Shown here piece after piece: positions 18,501 through 33,327 of a stretch of 64,000 bases of DNA. The position numbers were made by a program, and so were the translations under genes. Origin of the DNA: Treponema vincentii (GTDB lineage: Bacteria; Spirochaetota; Spirochaetia; Treponematales; Treponemataceae); the NCBI RefSeq assembly GCF_010365865.1, contig NZ_CP048020.1:2418001-2482000 (forward strand), read 5' to 3'. Positions within the stretch are counted from its first letter, which is position 1. Each line of letters starts with the position of its first letter. The notes under the pieces are model-generated. The model saw nothing but the letters and a program-made list of their open reading frames with translations, was not told where the DNA came from and did no database searches.

Positions 18501-20228
18501 TTATTTCCCTGCCGGAACCTCGCCTTCTTTTTTCCCTCGATTTGCAAAATTATAGAGATATCGCTTAATTTTTTGACTGGCAGTCTTCTCAAACCCTTCG
18601 ACCGGTTCGATCTTATCGATCCGCGACATCTTATTCACACTGGAATTAACGAAAAATTTAATCTCGTTTAAAATTTCCGCTCGTTTATAAGCCATCGCAT
18701 CCGTCAAGCCGGAAACAGCGCCTGCTACGGCGGATTGCAGATTTTGAATGGCAGAGCCTTCTTTGTTTTGATTCTGTTCTTTTTGCACCTCGGCTGCGAT
18801 TTTTTCTTCATCAAGCTGTACGTAGGCGACAAGAGAAGACTTTTCTCCTTCAACCACGAGCGATTCCGTTACGAGCGGATGCTGATTCAGCACAAATTCA
18901 ATATCTTCGGGGTAAATGTTCTCACCGCTGGCGCCGAGGATCATGTTCTTTGACCGGCCTTTAATCGCTAAATGCCCTCTTTTATCCATCATAAAAAGAT
19001 CGCCGGTTTTGAACCAGCCGTCTTCGGTAAACGAATTTTTTGTGAGTTCAGGGGCGCGATAGTAGCCTTTCATCACATTTAGTCCTTTGACCAACAGTTC
19101 CCCGATACCGGTTTTGGGGTCAGGGTTATCGATTTTCACTTCGACATCGGGGATAGCGTAACCAATCCAGCCCGGAACGCTTTGGCGGACGGTAGAACCG
19201 GCAATAAGCGGCGCCGTTTCCGTTAAACCATACCCGATAACATACGGGAATTTAGCATCTCTCAAGAATTCCTCAACGGTCGTATCGGTTTTCGAGCCGC
19301 CCAATCCGAAAAATTTCAGGTGTCCGCCGAACGTTTTTTTCAGCTGCTTTCCGGCAAGGCGGTTAAGGAGTTTCTTGCCGAGCTTAGTATGATACAGCCA
19401 TGCACGGAACGGCGAGGAAGTAAGCGCAGGAAGTATCTTATTTTTGTATATTTTTTCCATAACGATGGGAACGCTTAGCATCATCGTCGGGCGTACCTTC
19501 GTCAAAGCAGGAAGGAGTATCCGCGGCGATGGGATTCCTTCGAGGTAATACACGCAGGCGCCATTCAAAAAGAACATCAAAAAGCCGATCGTAAATTCAT
19601 ATACATGAGAAAGCGGCAGAATGGAAAGCGCCCGGTCATACTCGTTAATACGCTGGCAGGACTGTCCTGCGATTGCATTGCAAACGAGGTTTTTATGCGA
19701 AAGTTCCACACCCTTGGAACGCCCCGTCGTACCGGACGTATAAATAACGGAAGCGGTATCGTCTTCTTTGCAGGTATGAGGCGGAGGGTTGCCGTCTCTT
19801 ATTTCCGTACCCTTTTTAACTGAAAAGTCCTGAATATCGATGAGAACGGAAACGGTGTCGGGTACTCGGCTCATCAGTTTTTCCGAAACGATGATCATCG
19901 TCGTCTCGGAATGCTCCAAACAGGCCTTGACCTCTTTGTCGGTAAAATCGGGCAGCAGCGGCACGGCAATGGCACCCATCGTAACAATCGCAAAATAGGC
20001 GATCCCCCAATGAGGAACGCTATGACTGTAGATTGCAATCTTATCGCCGGGGTTAACACCGAGACAGTACAGACGTTGCTGCAGCTGCTTTATCTGCTCA
20101 CCGGCTTCATTGTACGAAATCGGTTCTCCCGACACAAATGAAAGTGCTGGGCGTTCCCCAAATCGCTTGATGCTATTTTCCAGCATCGCTTGAAAGGTAT
20201 AATGTTTTAGTTCATTGATTGTTTGCAT
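18501..20228 (-). CDS. long-chain fatty acid--CoA ligase (AMP-binding)
   Basis: 575 residues from ATG at 20228; an upstream in-frame ATG at 20258 is possible. The AMP-binding motif is VIYTSGTTGRSKGVELSHKN, followed by GYGLTETAP (motif A5) and DGWFKTGD (A7). This layout belongs to long-chain acyl-CoA synthetases, which adenylate a fatty acid and pass it to CoA for phospholipid or lipoprotein acylation; host-associated treponemes depend on exogenous fatty acids. The C-terminus is basic and may associate with the membrane. Substrate length cannot be read from the sequence. Confidence 0.9.
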   Translation of the reverse strand: MQTINELKHYTFQAMLENSIKRFGERPALSFVSGEPISYNEAGEQIKQLQQRLYCLGVNPGDKIAIYSHSVPHWGIAYFAIVTMGAIAVPLLPDFTDKEVKACLEHSETTMIIVSEKLMSRVPDTVSVLIDIQDFSVKKGTEIRDGNPPPHTCKEDDTASVIYTSGTTGRSKGVELSHKNLVCNAIAGQSCQRINEYDRALSILPLSHVYEFTIGFLMFFLNGACVYYLEGIPSPRILLPALTKVRPTMMLSVPIVMEKIYKNKILPALTSSPFRAWLYHTKLGKKLLNRLAGKQLKKTFGGHLKFFGLGGSKTDTTVEEFLRDAKFPYVIGYGLTETAPLIAGSTVRQSVPGWIGYAIPDVEVKIDNPDPKTGIGELLVKGLNVMKGYYRAPELTKNSFTEDGWFKTGDLFMMDKRGHLAIKGRSKNMILGASGENIYPEDIEFVLNQHPLVTESLVVEGEKSSLVAYVQLDEEKIAAEVQKEQNQNKEGSAIQNLQSAVAGAVSGLTDAMAYKRAEILNEIKFFVNSSVNKMSRIDKIEPVEGFEKTASQKIKRYLYNFANRGKKEGEVPAGK

Positions 20229-20291
20229 AGGCAGTTTTCTCCCTACAAGGCAGGGCATCTCTAAAAAGATTCGACTTCCAGAGGTTTCCCG

Positions 20292-22220
20292 TTACTTTTT
20301 ACTATTTTTTTTCGTTACCGGAGCCGCTGCTGTCGCTTCTCGTTCTGCAAGACGTACTCCTTGTGCTTTTAATCCCTTTTCGGGATAATCCGCGGTTTTG
20401 AAACGCTCCTCGGTCTTCTTTGTTCGAGGTTTAGGCGCGTATTGCACCGTAAACTCGAAATTTTCTGCCGTGCCCGCATACAGCACAGTCGCCGTATCCG
20501 GTACAAACAGGTAATCGCGGTTCAAGATATAGGATTCAACCCGTGCCCGTTTGATATACGGATACTGTGTTTTCTCATCTTTATAAATAACCGTAAAGAG
20601 GATTTGTGACAATAATTCTTTTTCCGCAAAACCGCAATACCACATACCGGTATCGACAAAGAGCCGGTCGGGCACATCCATAACGGTGTACACCCCACTT
20701 TTACGCAGAATAAAGATGCGGTCATACGGCGAAACTTTGAGTATTTCTTTTCCGGTAGTTACGGCGGTACCGAGGTAGCCGGTTGCTTCGTCATAGCGGA
20801 GCGATAAATCGCGGTTAACCGCTTCTTTTACATCTACTTTGGTAAAGCCGGTAATCTCCGTTTTGCGCGCCGTAACTTCGGGCGGCAGCTTTGCGAGTAT
20901 CCCGTCAAGGACGCTGAGCGCATACTTTTTAAGGTTCTTTAAAAGACGGGCAATCTCTTTGAGCCGGGCGGATATTTCCTGTACCTCGGCACGGTTTTTT
21001 TGAATGTCATAGAGCGAAATACGCCGAATGGGGATTTTGAGGAGCCGATCTACATCTTCTTCCGTTACTTCCCGTATCAGCTCTGCCTTAAACGGTTCAA
21101 AACCTTTGATAACCGCCTTAATGACCGACTCGGCTGTTTTCATCGTTTCAATCTTTTTATAAATCCGCTCTTCGATAAATATCCGCTCGAGTGTTCTGAG
21201 GTGCAACCGATCGGTCAGCATCTCCTGTTCATACAAAAGTTCATCTTTCAGCAGGGCGGTCAGCTGTTTTGCGTGGGTTTTAATCACTTCGGTAACAGTC
21301 GTTTGAACCGGCAGATTGTCTTGAATGACCAGCAAATTACAGGAGATCGATTGCTCGCAATCGGTAAAGGCATAGAGCGCATCGACAACATCTGCTGCGT
21401 ACACGCCGCGCGGCAGCTTGAGTTCTATTTCTACTTGTTCCGCCGTATAGTCGTTAATTTCCGAAATTTTTACTTTTCCCGACTTCGACGCCGATTCTAT
21501 CGAAGCGATGAGGCTTTCGGTAGTGCTGCCGAAGGGGAGTTCGCGGATAACAATCCGTTTATCGTCGGAGGTGTCCAACTTTGCCCGCACCAGCACCTTG
21601 CCCTTGCCGTCCTGATAGTCGGACACGTCGATAAGCCCGCCGGTTTGAAAGTCGGGATAGAGCGTAAAGGATTTACCGGAAAGACAGGCTTTTTCCGCCT
21701 CGATGATTTCGCGGATATTATGCGGAAGTATCTTGGTAGACATACCGACGGCGATGCCTTCCGCCCCGATAAGCAATACGACCGGCAGCTTAGCGCGGAA
21801 TACAACCGGCTCTTTGTTTCTGCCGTCATAAGAAGGAACATATCGCGTAATATGGGGATTAAACAGGATATCTTTTGCAAATTCGGTGATGCGGCATTCG
21901 ATATACCGCGGGGCGGAGGCTTCGTCCCCTGTAAAGAGGTTGCCGAAGTTCCCCTGCTTGTCGATAAAGAGACTTTTATTGGCGAGTACCGTCAATGCGT
22001 TGCCGATGGAAGCGTCCCCGTGCGGGTGATACTTCATACAGTAGCCGACGACATTGGCAACCTTATGGAACTTTCCGTCATCCATCTCAAAAAGAGAATG
22101 CAGAATACGCCGCTGTACCGGCTTTAAACCGTCCTCTACGTCGGGAATTGCGCGGTCACGGATAACATAACTGGCATACTCTAAAAAATTCGTGTTAAAT
22201 AAACTTTCTACATAGTCCAT
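20292..22220 (-). CDS. parC: topoisomerase IV subunit A-like protein
   Basis: 642 residues. The breakage-reunion domain begins at residue 1 (FLEYASYVIRDRAIPDVEDG) and has the catalytic tyrosine in APRYIECR (Tyr106). The quinolone-region helix is HPHGDASIGNAL, with Ser71. Length and the reduced C-terminal region, lacking obvious gyrase-box repeats, favour ParC over GyrA. With ParE it decatenates chromosomes by ATP-driven double-strand passage. No parE gene lies in the window. The C-terminal tail is basic (VTKKNSKK). Confidence 0.85.
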   Translation of the reverse strand: MDYVESLFNTNFLEYASYVIRDRAIPDVEDGLKPVQRRILHSLFEMDDGKFHKVANVVGYCMKYHPHGDASIGNALTVLANKSLFIDKQGNFGNLFTGDEASAPRYIECRITEFAKDILFNPHITRYVPSYDGRNKEPVVFRAKLPVVLLIGAEGIAVGMSTKILPHNIREIIEAEKACLSGKSFTLYPDFQTGGLIDVSDYQDGKGKVLVRAKLDTSDDKRIVIRELPFGSTTESLIASIESASKSGKVKISEINDYTAEQVEIELKLPRGVYAADVVDALYAFTDCEQSISCNLLVIQDNLPVQTTVTEVIKTHAKQLTALLKDELLYEQEMLTDRLHLRTLERIFIEERIYKKIETMKTAESVIKAVIKGFEPFKAELIREVTEEDVDRLLKIPIRRISLYDIQKNRAEVQEISARLKEIARLLKNLKKYALSVLDGILAKLPPEVTARKTEITGFTKVDVKEAVNRDLSLRYDEATGYLGTAVTTGKEILKVSPYDRIFILRKSGVYTVMDVPDRLFVDTGMWYCGFAEKELLSQILFTVIYKDEKTQYPYIKRARVESYILNRDYLFVPDTATVLYAGTAENFEFTVQYAPKPRTKKTEERFKTADYPEKGLKAQGVRLAEREATAAAPVTKKNSKK

Positions 22221-22272
22221 ACAAGATTATTGAGCATAGCGGAAAAACCCGAACGTGTCCAGATTCGCCAGC

Positions 22273-22415
22273 AGGGTAAACGCATCAGACTCTCTTTTTA
22301 ACACCCCGCAAAATCAGGAGGTCGTTCAAGCAGAGTTGAACCTCTTCGCGGTTCAAATGCTTGCCCAGCCTCCTGATTTTGCGATTTATATTTATTCGTC
22401 TGATGCGTTTACCTT
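22273..22415. repeat. nested palindromic element, copy 2
   Basis: Outer arms AGGGTAAACGCATCAGAC and GTCTGATGCGTTTACCTT. Inner stem CCGCAAAATCAGGAGG / CCTCCTGATTTTGCG, with a loop hairpin GTTGAACC / GGTTCAAA. The arm sequences differ from copies 1 and 3, but each is self-complementary. Confidence 0.85.
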
Positions 22416-22432
22416 TCCTCTAAAAAATAAAT

Positions 22433-22462
22433 TGTACGAAATTTTATTTAAAATTTCGTACA
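22433..22462. repeat. AT-rich hairpin (copy 3)
   Basis: TGTACGAAATTTTA / TAAAATTTCGTACA, 11 bp downstream of the lacI-type gene stop and adjacent to palindrome copy 2. Confidence 0.8.
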
Positions 22463-22473
22463 GAAGGAATAGC

Positions 22474-23487
<1,014 letters not shown>

Positions 23488-24369
23488 TCACAACTCTTTT
23501 TTTAAACGCAATAGTTTTTTCAATTTCAGCTCCGAGATGAGTACAGCGCTTAAAATCAATAGGGCGCCGCACAGTACTCGAAATGAAAGTTTTTCGTGTA
23601 TCAGCAACACAGAAAAAAGAGTGGCAAATACCGCTTCCAGCGACAAGATGATAACAGCCTGTACTTGCTTTACATATCGTTGTGATGAGGTCTGTAAAAA
23701 ATAGGTAATTGCCGTACTGACAATACCGAGATATAAAATCGATAATAAAGCATTTTTCCCCCACACTATTCCCGCCATTCCGCCGGTAAACGGCAATGAA
23801 ATACAGGATAAGACAAAGGCTGTTGTTATCTGGACAAAGCTGAGGATATCAGTTCGATAATGGGGAGCATATTTACCGGTAAAAAAAACTTGACAGGCAA
23901 AAAAGAATGCGCCGGCAAGCGAGAGCGTATCTCCGATGCCGATAGTAAAATCTTTTGTCAATGTTAAAAATCCCGCCCCAGCCATCGCTAAAATCATACC
24001 GGTGAATTCACGCAGTGCAGGACGCTTTTTATATGCACCCCACACGAGGAAGGGAACAAAGACAACATTCGTCGCCGTTAGAAATGCGTTGTTAGACAGT
24101 GTGGAAAACTTTAAACCGATCGTTTGTAACGTGAACGCAAGAAATAAGCACAGCCCCATGATAACACCGGCTATCACCTCTTGTTTTAAAACGCTCTGCA
24201 AACTTTTACGTGCAGCAAAAAACATAATGATTGATGCAAGGAAAAAACGCACCGCCATAATTTGCATCGGCGTAAATGCGGTCAACGCAAGATCTACGGC
24301 AAGAAACCCTGCACCCCACAATATGGTAGCCGATAATAATCCGACAACGCCTAAAAGCTCTTTATTCAT
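23488..24369 (-). CDS. EamA/DMT-family transporter
   Basis: 293 residues from ATG at 24369, which has AGGA eight bases upstream (another in-frame ATG lies 6 bp earlier). It has about ten hydrophobic helices in two EamA repeats (ATILWGAGFLAVDLALTAF in the first; LSILYLGIVSTAITYFLQ in the second). DMT transporters move amino acids, nucleotide sugars or other metabolites; the substrate here is unknown. It sits between the sugar-binding protein gene and the LacI regulator. Confidence 0.85.
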   Translation of the reverse strand: MNKELLGVVGLLSATILWGAGFLAVDLALTAFTPMQIMAVRFFLASIIMFFAARKSLQSVLKQEVIAGVIMGLCLFLAFTLQTIGLKFSTLSNNAFLTATNVVFVPFLVWGAYKKRPALREFTGMILAMAGAGFLTLTKDFTIGIGDTLSLAGAFFFACQVFFTGKYAPHYRTDILSFVQITTAFVLSCISLPFTGGMAGIVWGKNALLSILYLGIVSTAITYFLQTSSQRYVKQVQAVIILSLEAVFATLFSVLLIHEKLSFRVLCGALLILSAVLISELKLKKLLRLKKEL

Positions 24370-24390
24370 AATCATAATCCTACGGGAAAC

Positions 24391-24425
24391 CTATAACCTA
24401 TCCGAAGTTATCGGATAGGTTATAG
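24391..24425. terminator. 15-bp perfect stem-loop
   Basis: CTATAACCTATCCGA / TCGGATAGGTTATAG with a 5-base loop, 14 bp after the stop of the sugar-binding protein gene. There is no long T-run, so it may act as a 3'-end stabiliser or attenuator before the EamA gene. Confidence 0.6.
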
Positions 24426-24439
24426 TCGATAACTATAAG

Positions 24440-25733
24440 CTATCTTGCAAACTTTGTCGATAAATCCCGCTGCAATTCAATCAACGTAGTATCTATATCT
24501 TCATTTTTTAACAAGATACGAGAAACAGCAGCGCCGATCATATCATTTGCTTCGGCTATGTTAGGATTTTGCGGAAAGGCAGGGATTTTTTTCCCATTTT
24601 CAATAAATACGTTATAGATAGCATCGCCGCCGAAAAAATCATCCCCTTGTTCAAATACAGGCTCGCTATAACTCGGAATAAACGATGGATATAATCCGTA
24701 TTTTTCAAAACCTCCTGCTTGCAAAGCGGTATCGGTCATTGCAAATTTTACAAATTCTTTTACCAGATCAGGTACAGCTGTTTTTGCATGAATGGCAACC
24801 ACGGAACCGCCGTTTGCACAGCTTGAAGAGCCACCCGCACTTATTTTCGGCAAATCGATAACGCCCCACTTTCCGGCAGTATCGGGAGCTTTATCTTTTA
24901 TTGTTCCGATCATCCATACCGCTTCGGGAATTGTTGCAACCGTTTGGTTAGCAACCGTACCTTCATATTCATCCCAGCCGTTGTAATTTTGCCCGATACC
25001 GGCATCATAGATTTCTTTAAAAAGGTGCATCGCCTGCAACGACTGCGGAGTATCAACGAGAGGTTTCCCGTCTGCATTAAACACCGACTGGCCAAGTTCT
25101 GCACAGAAAACTGCATAAAGCGACGGTTTAGTCGGCCGTATAGGCAGCATCTTAACCGCTTTCCCCGAAGGTGTTTTACATACGGCGCTTATTTTTTTTT
25201 TCCGGCAACGATAAAATCACTCCATGTAACAATATCGGAAGCCTTTACACCGGCTTGCTCAAAATAATCTTTGCGATAAAATAATCCCATGGGCCCCGCA
25301 TCCCACGGGAACGCATGAATTTTTCCGTTAAATTTTACCTCACCGATTTTTTACCGGTAGAAAATTCCGTTCGTCGACAACATCCGTTAAGTCAAGAAAG
25401 CCCTGAGGAAACTTATCGACATATCCGGCAAACACATCTCCTTCTATCGAAACGACATCAGCGATTCCATTTCCTGTTGCCAGAGATGTTGATAGCTTAT
25501 TATAAATCTGATCCGTTCCCATCTCTTCAAATTCAAATTCGACATTAGGATGTGTCTGCTTAAATTTTTCCGCTGCACTCTGCAACTGCATTAACGCAAC
25601 ATCCCATGACCAAACTGAAATGGTAACGGTTTGATTTTCCGCTTTATTTGCGGTACTTTTTCCTCTACACCCGGTGAACAGCATAAAAAACTGCCGCGGC
25701 AATATACAAGCCGCTTACAATACGCTTTGTCAT
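24440..25733 (-). pseudogene. CUT1 sugar-binding lipoprotein, three frameshifts
   Basis: ATG at 25733 follows AAGGAGG. The signal peptide is MTKRIVSGLYIAAAVF; a lipobox LFTGC follows only after a frame change at the T6 run (coding strand; plus 25685-25690). The binding-protein sequence (SVWSWDVALMQLQSAAEKF; DAGPMGLFYRKDYFEQAGV) then crosses an A6 run (plus 25347-25352) and an A10 run (plus 25192-25201). Shortening the runs by one, one and two bases gives a continuous 429-residue extracellular solute-binding protein, normal for family 1. It would deliver oligosaccharide to the permeases at 25775-27475. As written, the gene cannot make a full product. Similar breaks in nearby genes suggest a sequencing problem. 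Confidence 0.85.
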
Positions 25734-25774
25734 TTTTTCCTCCTTATATTCGAGAATCATTTCCCGAACACCGC

Positions 25775-26599
25775 TTATTCTTTTACGGCGCCTCCCATGA
25801 CGCCGGCGATAAACTGTTTTTGAAAAATAAAAAATATCAATAACACCGGCAGCGTTGCGATAGCAGCTGCTAAAAGTATAACTGCATAATTTTTTGTTTG
25901 TAGGATTCCCATCAAGCATCGCGAGACTGACCGGCAGAGTATACAAACGTTTGCTGCCAAGGATGATAAGCGGCCACATAAAATTATTCCACATACTGGT
26001 AAACATATAAATAATAAGCGCCCCCAAGGCAGGCTTTACATTCGGCAATACAATTTTAGCAAAAATCCCCAATTCACCTACGCCGTCTATCCGTGCGGCC
26101 TCAAGTAAAACCGGAGGAAAATGAAGCATATTTTGACGCATAAGGAAGATACCGAATGCATTTGCAAGGAGCGGTAAAACAACACCGGCATAGGTATCTG
26201 TTAAATTGATTTTAATCATCATTTCAAAAAGCGGTACATACATAACCAATGCAGGGATCATCATGGATGCTAAAATAAAACCGAAAATAACATTGCGCCC
26301 TTTAAATGAAAATAGTGCAAGTGCATAACCGGCTGCAGAAAATAAGACAGTGCATACGACAGTATAGATAACCGAAATGGTCAGCGTATTCCATGTACTG
26401 CGTAATAACCCTATTTTTTTACTCAGCAGTTGAAAATTACGTATCAATTCAAATCCGGGTACAAGGCGCGGCGGCACAGCAAGAATATCCGCGTTAGTAT
26501 TTGTCCCCGAAACAAACATAAAATAAAAGGGGAACAAAGCTAAAAAGGTCGCAATAATCAAAATAATTAAACAAAGGATTTCTCCCGCTCTTTTATTTT

Positions 26600-26603
<4 letters not shown>
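25775..26603 (-). pseudogene. CUT1 sugar ABC permease (MalG type), one frameshift
   Basis: Sequence up to LAMLDGNPTNK lies in one frame and the end (NYAVILLAAAIATLPVLLIF ... VMGGAVKE) in another. They join if the A6 run (coding strand; plus 25890-25895) has five bases, giving 275 residues, the usual MalG length. There are six membrane segments and the EAA loop (EAARIDGVGELGIFAKIVLP). It pairs with the MalF-type permease encoded upstream, whose stop overlaps its start by 4 bp. The substrate is probably a galactoside, judged from the beta-galactosidase next to it. Confidence 0.85.
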
Positions 26604-30561
<3,958 letters not shown>

Positions 30562-30575
30562 CTACTTCCTTCTTC

Positions 30576-30717
30576 AGAGCAATTGCATCAGCCTGTTTGT
30601 TAACAGCCCCGCAGAAGAATGGAGTCCGTCCAACCAGAGTTGAACCTGCGGTTCAAATGGTTGTCCAACCTCCATTCTTCTGCGGCATTTGGTTTACAGA
30701 GCTGATGCGATTGCTCT
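30576..30717. repeat. nested palindromic element, copy 3
   Basis: Outer arms AGAGCAATTGCATCAGC and GCTGATGCGATTGCTCT (one mismatch). Inner stem CCGCAGAAGAATGGAG / CTCCATTCTTCTGCGG and central GTTGAACC / GGTTCAAA hairpin. It lies between the GH63-like gene and lacZ. Confidence 0.87.
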
Positions 30718-30731
30718 TCTTGTAAAATAAA

Positions 30732-30763
30732 CTGCGTGAAATTTTGGACAAAATTTCACGCAG
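30732..30763. repeat. AT-rich hairpin (copy 4)
   Basis: CTGCGTGAAATTTT / AAAATTTCACGCAG, 45 bp after the GH63-like stop. As in copy 3, it is followed by AAGGAATA. Confidence 0.8.
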
Positions 30764-30808
30764 AAGGAATACCGCTTGCAATATTTCGATTGCGGTTGTC
30801 CTGTTCTC

Positions 30809-32506
30809 TTATGCGAATTCTTTTTCGAGTTGCAAAAATACGCAGGCTGGCCATGTGAAAGCCTGATCGTCGTACCCGCAGCCCGTAAACGCATCGTAAT
30901 TTTCTGCCATTAAACCGATTTTTGTTACCTCAAAAAAACGGTACGCCAAACGTTTTGCGAAATCGGGATATCCGTTCGCTCTTAGTGCATCGATAAACAA
31001 ATAGGTTACAGGCGCCCACAGGGGACCGAGCCAATAGCCGCCCTTCTTATATAGCAGACTGTTTTTTTGCTCGGTAGTGAGTCCGAACGGAGCTTCAAAG
31101 TTTTGTTCCAAATCATGCACTAATGCATCGGCAATCCGTTTATCCATGCGGTAGGCAATAACTAACGGCAGATACATCAGCAGCGAATGTCCCGTTCTAA
31201 TTCTACTGCCCGTACCGGTATTCCATGCATGAAAAGCGCCATCCTCATAAAACCTGTCCATAAAGCCGGCAAAAAGCTCATCAGCCCGCCGCTTCCACTG
31301 TACAGCCTCCGTATCATTGCCAAGCCTTTGCGCAAAGGAGGATAAGATATCCATTTTTTGAATGAGGAAGGCGCTTAAGTCGGGAGATTCCACCGGAATA
31401 CCTTCATGGAAAACGGAAGCATTATCCCAACCTGAATCATTACCGTGATAGTACAGCGGAAAAGCGCTTCCGTTCGGGCGGCGGCGGTCAAGCCAGTAAA
31501 GCGCGGCACGGCAAAACCTTTTATACGCCGGCATAAAGTATTCCATGCGGGAAAAAAGCGGATTTGCCTCCAGCAATTTGTGATATACCCATGCATGGAT
31601 AGGCGGTTTTAAACAGTTAAATGATGCGAATGCATTATTAACATAGTCGGGATATGCACCGAATACATCCTGTGTGTCAAAAAAGATTTTCAGCTGTCCG
31701 TAGGCCGTCTCCGGATATACGCCTCCCAGTGCAAGCGCCGTAAAACAATTGTCCCAGCTCCAAATATTGAACATGGTGTTTTTAGACATATATACGGCAT
31801 CGCAGGTTAATGCTCCCTGCGCATGGACGGTATTGTTCCATACAATATAACGGGCAAGCGAATGACTTTCTTGATACGCCTCGATGAAGCAGGGAAAGCG
31901 GCGTTTCCATTCATCATACTCGGCTGCAAGCTGTTGCTCCGCTTTATCAAAGTCGTCCCTTGTGCACACATCAGGACGAAAAGAAACGGTTGTGCTTCTA
32001 AGCACGGCGCAGGCAGCTTGCCCATCGGCATTAACCGTAAGTACAGGACAGGCGCTTCCTCGTACTCCCCACGTTGATGTTGCAGTGCAGCGCCCTTCCA
32101 AAACCGACACGCATATTTTTAATTGTTTATCATACAGCTGATGTTCATATTCCCCTTCGGAAACCTGCACAAGCGTATCGTATGCGCCGTCCGTAATTCC
32201 TTTTAAACGGATGGTAAAACCGGCAGCTTTGATAAAAAGCCGATCATCCGCAGTACATAACAGCATAACAAAACAGGCGGCATCATCTTGAGCATGAAAT
32301 GAAAGAACGGTTTCCGTTCTTTCGCATATCAAGTTTTTCCATACATAACCGTCTATCGAAAGTTCATAGATATTTGAATCGGCACCGTCCCCTCCGTGAA
32401 GATCCCGTATATATACTTTTCCTTCATTTTCCGAAACGGCAAAATACGAACCGCGTGCACTGAAAGGTACCGTATCAATTCCATACGCAAAACCGTATGT
32501 ATTCAT
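30809..32506 (-). CDS. GH63-like (alpha/alpha)6 glycosidase
   Basis: 565 residues from ATG at 32506, preceded by CAGGAG; the longer open frame upstream is not needed. The C-terminal two thirds form an (alpha/alpha)6 barrel with signatures of the GH63/MGH1-like group: NIWSWDNCF, YHGNDSGWDNAS and GGYWLGPLWAP. The N-terminal part is a beta domain. There is no signal peptide. It probably trims an imported oligosaccharide from the non-reducing end (glucoside or mannoside); the exact substrate is unknown. Its start overlaps the permease stop by 4 bp (ATGA). Confidence 0.85.
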   Translation of the reverse strand: MNTYGFAYGIDTVPFSARGSYFAVSENEGKVYIRDLHGGDGADSNIYELSIDGYVWKNLICERTETVLSFHAQDDAACFVMLLCTADDRLFIKAAGFTIRLKGITDGAYDTLVQVSEGEYEHQLYDKQLKICVSVLEGRCTATSTWGVRGSACPVLTVNADGQAACAVLRSTTVSFRPDVCTRDDFDKAEQQLAAEYDEWKRRFPCFIEAYQESHSLARYIVWNNTVHAQGALTCDAVYMSKNTMFNIWSWDNCFTALALGGVYPETAYGQLKIFFDTQDVFGAYPDYVNNAFASFNCLKPPIHAWVYHKLLEANPLFSRMEYFMPAYKRFCRAALYWLDRRRPNGSAFPLYYHGNDSGWDNASVFHEGIPVESPDLSAFLIQKMDILSSFAQRLGNDTEAVQWKRRADELFAGFMDRFYEDGAFHAWNTGTGSRIRTGHSLLMYLPLVIAYRMDKRIADALVHDLEQNFEAPFGLTTEQKNSLLYKKGGYWLGPLWAPVTYLFIDALRANGYPDFAKRLAYRFFEVTKIGLMAENYDAFTGCGYDDQAFTWPACVFLQLEKEFA

Positions 32507-33327
32507 TTTATTGCTCCTGAGGTGCCTTCGATAATGTATTTTTGTGCGATCATAAATAACACAATAGGCGGGATAATCATAATGACGGTAATACACAAAA
32601 TGGGAATAATCTGCGTATCATGCACACCTTTAAACGACGCAAGTCCCAACGCGAGCGTATACTTTGCTCTACTCTGCAAGAAAATAAGCGGGACGAGATA
32701 GTCGTTCCATACCGTCAGCATATTTAAAACTGCAACTAAAATAAGTTGCGGTTTTAATATCGGCATAAAGATCAGTGCATAAATCTGAAACGCATGGGCA
32801 CCGTCGATACGGGCGGCTTCCTCAAAGTCGCGCGGAACGCCCGCTATTAAAAATTGGTGCATCAAAAAAATATAATAGGCCGAACCGAAGAAGGCGGGCA
32901 CAATCAACGGCTTTAACGTATTGATCCAACCGAAAAGATTAAACTCCATATACAGCGGAATCATTGTTACATCCCACGGAATCATCATCGTAGAAAGCAT
33001 GATGATAAACAGAACGGTTTTACCTTTAAACCGATACCGTGCAAAGCCGTATGCAGTTAAAGAACAGGCAATGAGCTGCCCGATCGTCGTCATAACCGTA
33101 ATAAGAACCGAATTAAAAAAATACAACCCGAAGGGCTGGGACTTCCATGCAGCAGCAAAATTACCCCATCGCCATTCTTTAGGAAAAAAGCGGGGCGGAT
33201 ACGCATTTGCCTCCGCTTCCGTTTTAAACACGGTTAGCAGCATATATATAAACGGAAATAAAAAATAAAGAGCAATTGCTATCAGCAGAGTGTATATCAG
33301 TATTTTACTTTTTTTCGACAGCCTCAT
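32503..33327 (-). CDS. CUT1 sugar ABC permease (MalG type)
   Basis: 274 residues, six membrane segments, and an EAA loop with sequence EEAARIDGAHAFQIYALIFM. It is encoded downstream of its MalF-type partner (4-bp overlap) and upstream of the GH63-like enzyme (4-bp overlap). It is the second CUT1 importer of the locus and is intact, unlike the homologous gene at 25775-26603. Confidence 0.94.
   Translation of the reverse strand: MRLSKKSKILIYTLLIAIALYFLFPFIYMLLTVFKTEAEANAYPPRFFPKEWRWGNFAAAWKSQPFGLYFFNSVLITVMTTIGQLIACSLTAYGFARYRFKGKTVLFIIMLSTMMIPWDVTMIPLYMEFNLFGWINTLKPLIVPAFFGSAYYIFLMHQFLIAGVPRDFEEAARIDGAHAFQIYALIFMPILKPQLILVAVLNMLTVWNDYLVPLIFLQSRAKYTLALGLASFKGVHDTQIIPILCITVIMIIPPIVLFMIAQKYIIEGTSGAIK

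Noticed and set aside
21000-22127. 375-codon plus-strand frame opposite parC
   Set aside because: Antisense to the conserved topoisomerase domain; no ribosome site or family.
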